DNA of 64,000 nt from Hyalangium versicolor (GTDB lineage Bacteria > Myxococcota > Myxococcia > Myxococcales > Myxococcaceae): NCBI RefSeq assembly GCF_020103695.1, contig NZ_JAHXBF010000030.1, positions 1 through 64,000 on the forward strand, given 5' to 3'. The notes under the pieces were generated by a model. That model searched no databases. It was not told where the DNA came from and was given only the letters and a program-made list of their open reading frames with translations. Positions 16,696-24,867 of this stretch are shown here, in pieces. Numbering within the stretch: the first letter of the stretch is position 1; each line of letters opens with the position of its first letter. A program made the position numbers and the translations under genes.

Positions 16696-17918
16696 GGGCG
16701 GATCAGGGGCTTCCTGGGAGCGAGGGGGGCTCTGTCTGGCGTAGGGGCCACCACGGGCTTGGGCACGTTCAGGGGCTTGTCCTCCACCGGGTACTTCACC
16801 TGGGAGGGACGGGCCGCCGGGCCCGCTCCGGGGGACGGGGTGGCGGGGAGAGTGACGGGATCGCCCGCCTGGGAGCCACGGGCGGCAAGGGTGGAGGCCA
16901 GCTCTCGCAGCGGGGGACCGGCGTCGAGGAGATCCGTGTCCAGCGCGATGCGAGGCAGCCGGCGCGGCGCCTTGGCGTCCGGAGCGAGCACGAAGACATC
17001 AAGGGCGAGGCCTGTGCTGGTCCGCGATACCGTGCCGAAGACGACGAACTCCGCGCGCAGGGTCTGGCCGGCCGCCTTCGCCGCATCCACCGCTGCCGAA
17101 TCCAGTCGATTCCCGGCAAGCGCTGCGGCGAGTGTCGCCTCCGAGCCCTCACCTGTAGGTTGCACCTTCACCTCGACCTCCTTGCCACTCACCGTCTCGA
17201 CGATGCCGCCGACGCTCTCCCCCGAGGGCAGCACCGCGCGCCACAGGTGGCCTCCGGGAGGGACGTCCACCACTCGGACCGGAGTGTTCTCCACGGGTTG
17301 TCCCTCGAGAGTCACGGGGACCCCCGGAGGCACGGAGACGAAGCGCACGGTGCCGCGAGGCTGTTCCCGGAGGGCCGTGTGCGTGCGCTCCACCGTGCGC
17401 GCGAAGAGGGCGGAAGTGGAAGCCAGTGGGGGGACACGTCCCGGAACGAGCGTCAGGGCAAAAGTGAGAGCGCGCGCGGCTTCCTCATCCCGGCCCTGGG
17501 AGTAGCGGATCGCAGCGCGCAGGGAGTAGGCATCCGCCAACTCGTTCCCGTTCGGCAGAGACATCGCCACGGTGGCATAGGCATCGAGCGCCTGCCCGAT
17601 CGAAGCATCCGCGCCAGCGAAGTCTCGCTTCTGCCGCCGCGCCTCGGCCTCCTTCACCGCGGCGCGAGCCTGGGTGAGCGGATCTGGAGGAGGTTCCGTT
17701 GCGGATGGTTCAGCCAGCTCCAGGCCTTCGACGCCTCGCACCTCGGTGGCGAGCCGCTGCGTCACCCGGGGGCCTGCTCGGCCGGGCACATCCCCGGAGA
17801 TCGCCTGGAAGGGGAGCACGGCCACACGCCGGGGCGCCTGCTGGGCACCGCTGGAGGTGCCCAGGAGCAGGCCGAGGAGGAGCACGGTTCGCATCGGGAA
17901 GCTGGAGATGTGAGCCAT
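16692..17918 (-). CDS. Exported PEGA-domain protein
   Basis: This is a 408-aa secreted or periplasmic protein. A signal peptide (MRTVLLLGLLLGTSSGAQQA) begins eight residues after the chosen start. The mature part opens with RRVAVLPFQAISGD, as in proteins that report on envelope or lipoprotein assembly. A helical TPR-like region (about 75-165) and a PEGA-like beta domain (GTVRFVSVPPGVPVTLEGQP, PVRVVDVPPGGHLWRA) follow. The C-terminal 60 residues are proline-rich. The start could instead be the ATG at 17894; neither has a clear ribosome site. Its role is unknown, and coupling to gluQ has no obvious functional logic. Confidence 0.75.
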   Translation of the reverse strand: MAHISSFPMRTVLLLGLLLGTSSGAQQAPRRVAVLPFQAISGDVPGRAGPRVTQRLATEVRGVEGLELAEPSATEPPPDPLTQARAAVKEAEARRQKRDFAGADASIGQALDAYATVAMSLPNGNELADAYSLRAAIRYSQGRDEEAARALTFALTLVPGRVPPLASTSALFARTVERTHTALREQPRGTVRFVSVPPGVPVTLEGQPVENTPVRVVDVPPGGHLWRAVLPSGESVGGIVETVSGKEVEVKVQPTGEGSEATLAAALAGNRLDSAAVDAAKAAGQTLRAEFVVFGTVSRTSTGLALDVFVLAPDAKAPRRLPRIALDTDLLDAGPPLRELASTLAARGSQAGDPVTLPATPSPGAGPAARPSQVKYPVEDKPLNVPKPVVAPTPDRAPLAPRKPLIRP

Positions 17919-18074
17919 CGGAATCAAGGGTAGCTCTCGTACCCCGCCGAGGGCTGTCAGTCGAGGGAGAGGCATGGTCGATTTTGCTCGAGCACTGCTG
18001 AACGCGCTTCCCTCGGGGGGCGGCTCGGCGAGAATGTTCTCCCCGCTGCGGGCCGTTGCTGCCCGGGATCCTCC

Positions 18075-18935
18075 ATGCGCTTCGTCCATTGCTCTGACGT
18101 CCACATCACCGCTGACTATTTCGCGCAGCCCTTCTTCCGGCTCGGCTGGCGTCGCTGGTTGGCCTTCGCGGAGCTGACGGTCGGTGGCCGGGCCCGAGCC
18201 TACCGCCGTGCTCCGGAGACGCTCGCCACCATCGCTCGTGAGGCCCGGGAGAAGAACGCTGATCACTTCATCCTCTCGGGAGATCTCACTGCCTACGCTC
18301 TGGACAGTGAGTTCGAGGGTGCTCGGGCCGCGCTCGGCGAGCTGGTCGAGGATCGAAGCCGCTGCACCGTCATCCCCGGCAACCACGATGTCTACACGCC
18401 GGGCAGCCACCGCAGCAGGCGCTTCGAGCGCTACTTCGGGCACCTGCTGGAGAGCGACCTTCCCGAGCACTGCCGGGAGGACGCCTTTCCCGTCGTCCGG
18501 CTGGTGGGCAAGGAGGCTGCCGTCGTAGGCCTCAAGTCCGCCCGGGTTCCTCCCGTCCCGGGGATTGCGCAGGGCTTCATCGGCCCAGCACAGCTCGAGG
18601 GGCTCGCGGCCATCGTGAAGGATCCGCGAGTGGCCGGACGGGCCGTGCTAGCGGTGGTTCACCATGCGCCTTTGACGCATCACGGAAAGGCGGACGGGTG
18701 GTTCCACGGGCTCAAGGATGCGGAGGCGCTCTGCAGGCTCCTGCCGGGGCCTCGCCACGCCGTGCTGCATGGCCACATCCACCACCGCTACCACCACGTC
18801 GCCACTGACGCGCGCCCCCACATCTTCGGAGCGGGCTCCTCCACCCAGGAGGGACGTGAGGGGTACTGGGTCATCGAAGCCTCCGAGGGTCGGATCACCG
18901 GCGGTGAGATGCACGTTCCCCACCTCTCGGGGTGA
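18075..18935 (+). CDS. Metallophosphoesterase, calcineurin-like
   Basis: This 286-aa soluble enzyme carries the full dimetal signature: CSDVHIT (D8, H10), SGDLT (about 67-71), GNHDVY (about 99-104), VVHHAPLTHHG and GHIHHRYH. It has the length and motif order of Icc/CpdA-type cyclic-nucleotide phosphodiesterases and related phosphoesterases. The gene immediately downstream in the same direction encodes a class III nucleotide cyclase. A cAMP-degrading role is therefore plausible but not proven. Confidence 0.88.
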   Translation: MRFVHCSDVHITADYFAQPFFRLGWRRWLAFAELTVGGRARAYRRAPETLATIAREAREKNADHFILSGDLTAYALDSEFEGARAALGELVEDRSRCTVIPGNHDVYTPGSHRSRRFERYFGHLLESDLPEHCREDAFPVVRLVGKEAAVVGLKSARVPPVPGIAQGFIGPAQLEGLAAIVKDPRVAGRAVLAVVHHAPLTHHGKADGWFHGLKDAEALCRLLPGPRHAVLHGHIHHRYHHVATDARPHIFGAGSSTQEGREGYWVIEASEGRITGGEMHVPHLSG

Positions 18936-18975
18936 CCTGTGACAGCGGGCCCAGAGGGCTGTAGAACCTCAGGCC

Positions 18976-20589
18976 ATGAAAGCGTCGTATGCGCTGCCCG
19001 CGGAGCCTTCGCTGGAGGAACTCCGATCGCTTCGTCACCTCCATCGCACGCTGGATGAGCTGCTGGAGGAGAGCCTCAAGGAGCGCGAGAGTCTCCACCA
19101 GACGTTCGACCGGTGCCTGCCGCGAATCCTGGAGCTGACCGGCGCGCGTGCCATCGCCGTCACCACGCGCAACGAGGAGCTGGCCGAGCAGACCTGGACC
19201 GAGGGCCCCTGGGGAGAGCGCCACTCCAGCATCCTCCTGGAAGAAGCCAACGGCGTGCGGCCTCTGGAGGACGGCACGGTCGTCACCCAGCCGCTGGATG
19301 TCGTGGGGACACAGGTGGGCTCCATCGGGTTGTTCTTCGCCGGGGACCACACCGGCGTGAAGGAGTCCGCGCGGATCCTCCGCATCCTGGAGACCGTGGC
19401 CGAGCTGCTCGACACCGTGCTGTGCCTGGTCCACACAGCCGCCGAGAAGCAGCAGCTCCTCCTTCAGTGCAACCAGCTCCTGTCCAACCCCGTCTTCGAG
19501 GTGGGCATGGATCAGGCCGTGCTCGCGCTGGCCCAGCGGGTGCGGCTGCCGGGCTTCCTGCTCCTGTACCGGGACGCGGTGCGCCCGCAGGTGCTGCACT
19601 ACCGCACCTGGCGCCACGGTCACCTGGAGTACGAGAGCACCGAGCGGCCTGGTCCGCACCTGGAGCGCCTCATCCAGAAGCACGGACCGGAGTTGCTCAA
19701 CCGCGTGGATGGCTCGCTGCGTCAGTTGTTCGGTCAGGCGCGCGGCCGCACCTCGGAGGTGGTGCTCATCTCGGGGGCTTCTTCCAGTGAGCACCTGGGG
19801 AAGATCGTCCTCTGGAGCGATGAGGGCTTCTCCGCGTACACGATGGAGATCGTCCGGCTGCTGGCCTCGGGCCTGAGCCAGCGGCTGCTGGACTACAACC
19901 GCGAGCGCATCCACCTCTCGCAGTTCTTCCGCAGCAGCACCATTGATGAGTTGCTGAGGGATCCGGCCTACGCCAATCACCTCCGGGCGCAGGATCAGGA
20001 ACTCGGCATCCTCTTCGCGGACATCAACGGCTTCACCCGTATCTGCGAGCAGGGCTTCGACAGCCCCAAGAGCATCGGTCGCTTCGTGGATGAGTGGAGC
20101 GCGCACGTCGTGGGTTCCATCTGGGAGTGCGGTGGCGTGTTCGACAAGATGGTGGGCGACTGCGTCATCGGTCTGTTCGGTCCGCCCTTCTTCGAGACCT
20201 CGCTCACCCAGCGCGCGGAGGCCGCGCTGCGCGCCGCGCTGGAGATCCAGCAGTACACCGCCGCGCTGAGCGCTCGGGATGAGGTGATGGAGCTCTGCAA
20301 ACGAGTGGAGCTGCCCGGGTTGGGCGTGGCCGTCGGCGTGAACCTGGCCCACGCCAACTGTGGACTGTTCGGGCCCAACCGGCAGTACACCGCCTTCTCC
20401 ACGGGCATGAACCAGACGGCGCGGTTGCAGTCGCTCGGCGGCTTCCGCGAGACGCTCGTGATGGAGAGCGCGCAGCAGGCGCTCAGCCAGTCCCAGGAGC
20501 CCTGGGTCCGGGAGCTGAAGTTCGGTCCGCTCGTGGAGACGCCCGTGAAGAACGTGGGCCAGCCGCTGCGCTACTACAAGGTGACGTGA
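18976..20589 (+). CDS. Class III adenylate/guanylate cyclase with N-terminal sensor
   Basis: This is a 537-aa soluble cyclase. The N-terminal two thirds look like two GAF-type sensor regions (about 40-165 and 165-320), starting with a helical LHRTLDELLEESLKERESL segment. The catalytic domain begins at LGILFADINGFTRI, with metal-binding D349, and has the second metal aspartate D395 in DKMVGDCVIGLFG. The loop NCGLFGPNRQYTAFSTGMNQTARLQ carries the usual transition-state N/R positions. It is 40 bp downstream of the metallophosphoesterase; a synthase next to a likely phosphodiesterase suggests a small cyclic-nucleotide circuit. The substrate preference (ATP or GTP) was not determined. Confidence 0.88.
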   Translation: MKASYALPAEPSLEELRSLRHLHRTLDELLEESLKERESLHQTFDRCLPRILELTGARAIAVTTRNEELAEQTWTEGPWGERHSSILLEEANGVRPLEDGTVVTQPLDVVGTQVGSIGLFFAGDHTGVKESARILRILETVAELLDTVLCLVHTAAEKQQLLLQCNQLLSNPVFEVGMDQAVLALAQRVRLPGFLLLYRDAVRPQVLHYRTWRHGHLEYESTERPGPHLERLIQKHGPELLNRVDGSLRQLFGQARGRTSEVVLISGASSSEHLGKIVLWSDEGFSAYTMEIVRLLASGLSQRLLDYNRERIHLSQFFRSSTIDELLRDPAYANHLRAQDQELGILFADINGFTRICEQGFDSPKSIGRFVDEWSAHVVGSIWECGGVFDKMVGDCVIGLFGPPFFETSLTQRAEAALRAALEIQQYTAALSARDEVMELCKRVELPGLGVAVGVNLAHANCGLFGPNRQYTAFSTGMNQTARLQSLGGFRETLVMESAQQALSQSQEPWVRELKFGPLVETPVKNVGQPLRYYKVT

Positions 20590-20593
20590 GCCC

Positions 20594-20980
20594 TCAGGCC
20601 TGGAGCCGCGTGCCGGCGTAGCGCCGCACGAAGTGGATCCACCGGCGCTCGTCCACCTCCACCTGCCACTCGGTGTTGGGCGTCAGCGGCATGCGCGTGC
20701 GCAGGAACGTCTCCAGATGATCCGCGGCCTTCACCGGCGTGAGCCCGGGCGCGCGGAAGGCCACGCGGAGGAAGACCTCGAGCGTCGAGGACACCTCCAC
20801 ACTGGCGCAGATGCGCAGCGGACCGACGCGCCGTTGGTAGAGCGCGTTTTGAGCGGGGCGCGCGGAGGGATCCTCCGACTGTTGCTCGATGGAGAGCCAG
20901 TTGGAGGGCAACAGGATGAAGTCGAGCAGATCCGTGCTCGCTTCCTCCACCGTCGCATGCTCATGGATGGCCAGCTGCAT
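20594..20980 (-). CDS. Hypothetical 128-aa protein
   Basis: No family was recognised. The product is a compact soluble protein (MQLAIHEHATVEEASTDLLD at the start), with a mixed alpha/beta pattern and no signal or membrane segment. The start is well supported: GGAGGTGGGGCG lies just upstream of the ATG. It converges on the cyclase gene, with only 4 bp between stop codons. Confidence 0.7.
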   Translation of the reverse strand: MQLAIHEHATVEEASTDLLDFILLPSNWLSIEQQSEDPSARPAQNALYQRRVGPLRICASVEVSSTLEVFLRVAFRAPGLTPVKAADHLETFLRTRMPLTPNTEWQVEVDERRWIHFVRRYAGTRLQA

Positions 20981-21291
20981 CGCCCCACCTCCGTCGGTGT
21001 TGCCACCACGAAGAATGTGCCCACGTGCCGAGTCCATGCAAGAGGCCTCGGTGTTCTTTGCGAGGAGTGTCCACCAGCCACCGCGCATCGCGTGTCGTCG
21101 TAGTGGAAACCCGCATCCGTTGACACTGGACGGCGCCCCGCGCGCGAGCAGGCGAAGCGGCTGAGTGGCCGATGCGACCGCTCGCAGGTCCGGCGCGACC
21201 GCTCGGGCGGCCTGTTGCTCCGAGCGCTCGGGACTGAGGCATTTCTTCTTCACGAGACGGACGCGGCGCGCGTCCTGTGAAGGAGAAGTCC
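20981..21291. promoter_or_regulatory. Divergent intergenic region with a direct repeat
   Basis: This 311-bp gap lies between the divergent 128-aa hypothetical gene and the ferritin-like gene, and shows no coding sequence. It holds an 11-bp direct repeat, GCGACCGCTCG, at 21174-21184 and 21195-21205. The copies are exactly 21 bp apart, two helical turns, which suits a regulator binding one DNA face upstream of the ferritin-like gene. A related CGAGCGCTCG palindrome lies at 21221-21230. Confidence 0.4.
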
Positions 21292-22050
21292 ATGCGGTGG
21301 AGCGATTGGCGACGACACTTCGAGATGAACCGGCAGCGTCCTTTGCCCGAGGGACTGGAGCGAGTGGAGGAGGTGCCCGAGGCGTGGCGCTCTGCGTTGT
21401 TGGGGTCTCTGGCGACCTTCCAACTGGGTGAGGCGGGCGAGGGACGCATCGCGCATGAGATCGACCGTGCGCAGTTGCCTGGGATCGACGCGGACTACCG
21501 CACGGCGTTGAAGCTCTTCGTGGCGGAGGAGGGGCGACATGCACGCATCCTTGGGCTGATGGTGCGAGGCCTGGGTGGGAAGCTGCTGGCGCGCAACTGG
21601 ACCGAGCGCCTCTTCGTCTTCGGGCGCCGGCTGTTGGGGTTGCGGCTGAAGCTGATGGTGCTGCTGGTGGCGGAGGTGATTGGCGGCGCTTTCTATGGAC
21701 TGCTGGCCTCTCGGCTGCCGGAGGGCGGGATGCGGCGCGCGCTGGAGCAGATCTGCGAGGACGAGCAGCACCACCTGGATTTCCACGGCGAGTTCTTCGC
21801 GCGGCAGGGCTGGGGCGTGCCGATGCGCGCGGTGTGGCAGGCGGTGTGGTGGAGCCTCGCGCTGGCGGCGATGGGCGTGGTGCTGGTGGATCACCGCCGC
21901 ACGCTGCGGACGATGGGCATTCCCGTCTCGGAGACGGTGCGGGCCTTCGTGGGACTGGTGCGCGAGGCCGCGAGCCACCTGCCCGTGTTTCCCGAGCACG
22001 GGGCTCGTGCGGCCCGCGTCAGTCCCGAGGTGAGGGTGAGTGAGCGGTAG
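21292..22050 (+). CDS. Ferritin-like di-iron membrane-associated protein
   Basis: This 252-aa protein has the ferritin-like helix-pair pattern with iron ligands: KLFVAEEGRHARILG (about 76-90) and ICEDEQHHLDFHGEFF (about 160-175). A hydrophobic segment (LKLMVLLVAEVIGGAFYGLLA) lies between them, and another lies at about 184-202. Rubrerythrin or di-iron-oxygenase relatives are possible, but no exact family was recognised. The start was set at the ATG with AAGGAGAAG upstream; a GTG five codons earlier overlaps that ribosome site. Confidence 0.72.
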   Translation: MRWSDWRRHFEMNRQRPLPEGLERVEEVPEAWRSALLGSLATFQLGEAGEGRIAHEIDRAQLPGIDADYRTALKLFVAEEGRHARILGLMVRGLGGKLLARNWTERLFVFGRRLLGLRLKLMVLLVAEVIGGAFYGLLASRLPEGGMRRALEQICEDEQHHLDFHGEFFARQGWGVPMRAVWQAVWWSLALAAMGVVLVDHRRTLRTMGIPVSETVRAFVGLVREAASHLPVFPEHGARAARVSPEVRVSER

Positions 22051-22059
22051 GCTCGGCGC

Positions 22060-22920
22060 TCACCGGGCCAGCTCGCGCACTTCGTCGGGAGTCAGCTTCA
22101 CGGCGGCGGCGGCGGTGTTCTCCTCCAGGTGCTTGACGGAGGAGGTGCCCGGGATGGGGAGCATCACGGGCGAGCGGTTCAACAGCCACGCCAGCGCGAG
22201 CTGTCCCGGAGTGACGTTGTGGCGCTTCGCGGCCTGGGCGAGCGGGCTGTCGCCTCGGGCCAGCTCACTGGCCGCGAGCGGGTACCACGGCAGGAAGCCG
22301 AGACCCTCCTTCTCGCACTCCGTGAGCACGGCCTCGCTGTTCCGGTCCGCGAGGTTGTAGCGGTTCTGGACCGAGACGATGGGGACGATCTTCCGCGCCA
22401 CGCGCAGCTGTTCCACGGAGACGTTGGACAGGCCTACGTGCCGGATCTTCCCCTGCTCGCGCAGCCGAGCGATCGTGCCCACCGAGTCCTCGAAGGGGAC
22501 CTTCGGGTCCACGGTGTGCAGTTGGTACAGATCGATGCGCTCGACGCGCAGCTTGCGCAGGCTGCCCTCCAGGTCCTTCGTGAGTTGCTCGGGAGAACAG
22601 GCGGCGTGCCACCCACTGGGGCCGCTGCGGGTAAGGCCTCCCTTGGTGGCGATGAGGAGCCCTTGGGGGTACGGGTGGAGCGTCTCGCCGATGATGCGCT
22701 CGGAGACGTCGGGCCCGTAGGAGGCGGCGGTGTCGATGAGGTTGATGCCCAGTTCGAGGGCTCGGCGGAGCACGCGCTTGCACTCCTCGATGTCCCGGGG
22801 CTCTCCCCAGATGCCCTGGCCGGTGATGCGCATGGCTCCGAAGCCCATGCGGTTGACGGTCATGTCACCGAGACGGAACGTGCCGGCGGCAGCGGCGGGG
22901 AGCGGGGCAGAGGCGGCCAT
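22060..22920 (-). CDS. Aldo/keto reductase
   Basis: This 286-aa NADPH-dependent TIM-barrel oxidoreductase has the full catalytic tetrad: D63 and Y68 in NLIDTAASYGP, K93 in LIATKGG and H135 in LYQLHTVDP. The C-terminal cofactor block (PIPGTSSVKHLEENTAAA) is intact. The closest pattern is the AKR subgroup annotated as oxidoreductases of unknown carbonyl substrate. It converges on the ferritin-like gene with 9 bp between stops. Confidence 0.92.
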   Translation of the reverse strand: MAASAPLPAAAAGTFRLGDMTVNRMGFGAMRITGQGIWGEPRDIEECKRVLRRALELGINLIDTAASYGPDVSERIIGETLHPYPQGLLIATKGGLTRSGPSGWHAACSPEQLTKDLEGSLRKLRVERIDLYQLHTVDPKVPFEDSVGTIARLREQGKIRHVGLSNVSVEQLRVARKIVPIVSVQNRYNLADRNSEAVLTECEKEGLGFLPWYPLAASELARGDSPLAQAAKRHNVTPGQLALAWLLNRSPVMLPIPGTSSVKHLEENTAAAAVKLTPDEVRELAR

Positions 22921-23011
22921 GGCGGATCTCCAGGGTGGGAGTCGTGCAAGCTAACGAGGCTTCGGATGAAAGAGGTGTTACTTCTCTGAATCTGTTGGTT
23001 CCAAGGCAGGA

Positions 23012-23173
23012 TCAGCGGTTGCCAGGAGCCAGTCGAGAGCTTCCCCCATGGGAGATGAGGAGGCGCAGCCGGCTGTTGAGTTCGGCCTTGTGGTCCACCC
23101 CATGGATCGCGAGGTCCTTGATGGCTTTCTGGGTGGACGCATCTCTGTCCACCCATGGCTTCTTGCGGCTCAA
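23012..23173 (-). CDS. Predicted 53-aa protein, third gene of the ATPase operon
   Basis: A TTG start overlaps the 177-aa gene's stop codon (TTGA), the same 4-bp style of overlap as between the two genes upstream. GGAGAA lies 8-9 nt upstream of it. The product, starting MSRKKPWVDRDASTQKAI, is basic and mostly helical, ending in LRLLISHGGSSRLAPGNR. Third codon positions are dominated by G and C, as in real genes here. No family was recognised. It could instead be a detached end of the 177-aa protein caused by a frameshift, but the overlap and ribosome site favour a separate gene. Confidence 0.5.
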   Translation of the reverse strand: MSRKKPWVDRDASTQKAIKDLAIHGVDHKAELNSRLRLLISHGGSSRLAPGNR

Positions 23174-23703
23174 GGCGGGTTCTCCAAGAGTCCGGCTCGA
23201 GTTGCCAGGAGGCTGTTCTCCAGGGTGCCGGGAATCCGGCCAGCACGGTAGTCCACCAGCCATTCCTCGGGAGAGCGCCCGGTCTGCTGTTCGAAGGACT
23301 CCCGTTCGTGCTTCGGATCGATCTGCTGGAGCCGGTATGGATCGATCTCGTTCCCCTGAAGCCAACTGGAGAGCCCTGGTACGTCGCTGAGGCTCTGGAC
23401 TCCTTCTCCGCCGCGGAGCAGGAGGAGGACGACGGGGCTGCGACGGTCGAGCAGGGCGTCTCTGCGGCCATCCAGGGTCAGGAGGGCTTGACGCTCGTCC
23501 GGCGGCGCCAGGAAGAGAAATGCGTCAGGTGTCTGGAAGGACGCGGACACGTCCGATGAGCGCTGAACCTTGCTGCCGATGGGGAGCAGGGACTCCATCT
23601 CGGAGACGAGTTCCTCCAGCAGGCCCGCATCTTCATACAGGACCGCGATGATGGGATTGCCGCTCCGCAGGGCTCTCCACAGAGTGGCGGATGCATCCCT
23701 CAT
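23170..23703 (-). CDS. Hypothetical 177-aa partner of the P-loop ATPase
   Basis: This soluble alpha/beta protein has hydrophobic core strands NPIIAVLYED, DAFLFLAPP and SPVVLLLLRGG, which recall a degenerate STAND-type nucleotide-binding fold without a Walker A loop. No family is firmly recognised. A helical C-terminal part follows (PEEWLVDYRAGRIPGTLENSL). Its ATG overlaps the ATPase stop by 4 bp, so the two are made together. The region is less GC-rich than its neighbours. Confidence 0.7.
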   Translation of the reverse strand: MRDASATLWRALRSGNPIIAVLYEDAGLLEELVSEMESLLPIGSKVQRSSDVSASFQTPDAFLFLAPPDERQALLTLDGRRDALLDRRSPVVLLLLRGGEGVQSLSDVPGLSSWLQGNEIDPYRLQQIDPKHERESFEQQTGRSPEEWLVDYRAGRIPGTLENSLLATRAGLLENPP

Positions 23704-24788
23704 GACGTGAGGGTCCCCGAGTACTGCGGCAGGTTGTTCATACGGACGAGGACCCTTCCTGACTCTTCGTATTCGAGGAGCAGGCCGTGTGTGAGCAGAC
23801 GGATGCGTCTCTCGAGCGGAATCTCCAGCCCTTCCTCCCCATTCACGCTATCGAGAACGTGCATGTCGCCATCCCTCAGGATGCGAAGAAGGCTCTCTTT
23901 CTGGTCGAGGATCGCAGCTTGGAGATCCTCCGCGACGAAGAACTCACGGCCAGCGATGGTGGCGTATCCTCCTGCGCTTCGGAGGAGCTGAAGAAACGTC
24001 CTGGGCAATCCGCTGCTCGCGACGGCCGCGAACTCGAGAAGCTGCTCCTGTGATGGCTCCAACGTTTGGAGCCCCATCCGCAGACAGAAGATCTCCTTCA
24101 AGAAGGATCGGCCTTTGTCCCAGCCGGTTCCGATCTTTCGGAAGACGGGCACGGGCCGTATGTGGAAGGGCCGTAGCTCTGTGAGGAACTCATAGCCCTC
24201 AGGCCCCGTGACGAGCTCCAGCGGGGTCACGATGACGAGTTCCGCTTCTTCCCTGAGAGTCAGCAGGGTTCGAATCGCTTGCCGCGCAACATCTCCCGGG
24301 CACTTCTCCAGACCGTCCAGGAGCAGGGCGACGGATTGTTGCGTGCTTGCCCGGCGGATTTCTCTGAGCCAAGAGAGCAGGTCGTTCCGGCTCGGGCGAG
24401 CATGCGGGTTGGCCATACTGTCTGGGGGAGTACGGAAGTTGAAGGCACTGCTATTCCAGCCCAAGTGCTGGTTCAAGTGCGTCGCGGATTGAGCGAGCTG
24501 GTGACCGATGTGGAGGAACATCGAGCCGTCATCCAACTGGCGCATGTCCATCAGGCGATCAAAAGGGATCAGCGCGGTGAGGAAGTGGCTTGTGAGGGCG
24601 CTGGACGCAGCCGCTAGCTCGGTGCTCTTCCCGCTCCCGACCGGGCCTACCACTGCGATGGGACCCATCCGAGCTTTGACCAGGGAGGCCAGCCGGTCGG
24701 CGTTGTTGCTCGGACGCTCGACGCGCAAGGCATCTCCCGCCGCAAGTGGGCGGTGGGGCGCGAGACGGTTCCAGTCCAGTGGACTCAT
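23700..24788 (-). CDS. P-loop ATPase, AAA/STAND-like, first gene of a three-gene operon
   Basis: This is a 362-aa soluble protein. The Walker A loop is GPVGSGKST (48-56), and a Walker B-like strand SVALLLDGLEK has its aspartate at D158. After the ATPase core (about 40-210) comes a helical region (about 230-300), then a short segment with LERRIRLLTHGLLLEYEES, which resembles a winged-helix lid. The order fits small STAND or AAA ATPases used in conflict or signalling systems, but no named family was recognised. It heads the operon with the 177-aa and 53-aa genes. Base composition is visibly lower in GC than the flanking rlmN and reductase genes, hinting at later acquisition. Confidence 0.75.
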   Translation of the reverse strand: MSPLDWNRLAPHRPLAAGDALRVERPSNNADRLASLVKARMGPIAVVGPVGSGKSTELAAASSALTSHFLTALIPFDRLMDMRQLDDGSMFLHIGHQLAQSATHLNQHLGWNSSAFNFRTPPDSMANPHARPSRNDLLSWLREIRRASTQQSVALLLDGLEKCPGDVARQAIRTLLTLREEAELVIVTPLELVTGPEGYEFLTELRPFHIRPVPVFRKIGTGWDKGRSFLKEIFCLRMGLQTLEPSQEQLLEFAAVASSGLPRTFLQLLRSAGGYATIAGREFFVAEDLQAAILDQKESLLRILRDGDMHVLDSVNGEEGLEIPLERRIRLLTHGLLLEYEESGRVLVRMNNLPQYSGTLTS

Positions 24789-24867
24789 GAATTCACCCTA
24801 GCCGATCTCCTTCCCTCCTAGAGATCTTTGCCTTGCGCGGCTGCGGGTGGAAATCAGGCCGCGGCGC

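Noticed and set aside
23012..23703. Frameshift in the 177-aa gene producing a split protein
   Set aside because: The downstream piece has its own start in a 4-bp overlap and a ribosome site, as do its operon neighbours, so a separate gene is the simpler reading; it is kept as an open alternative.
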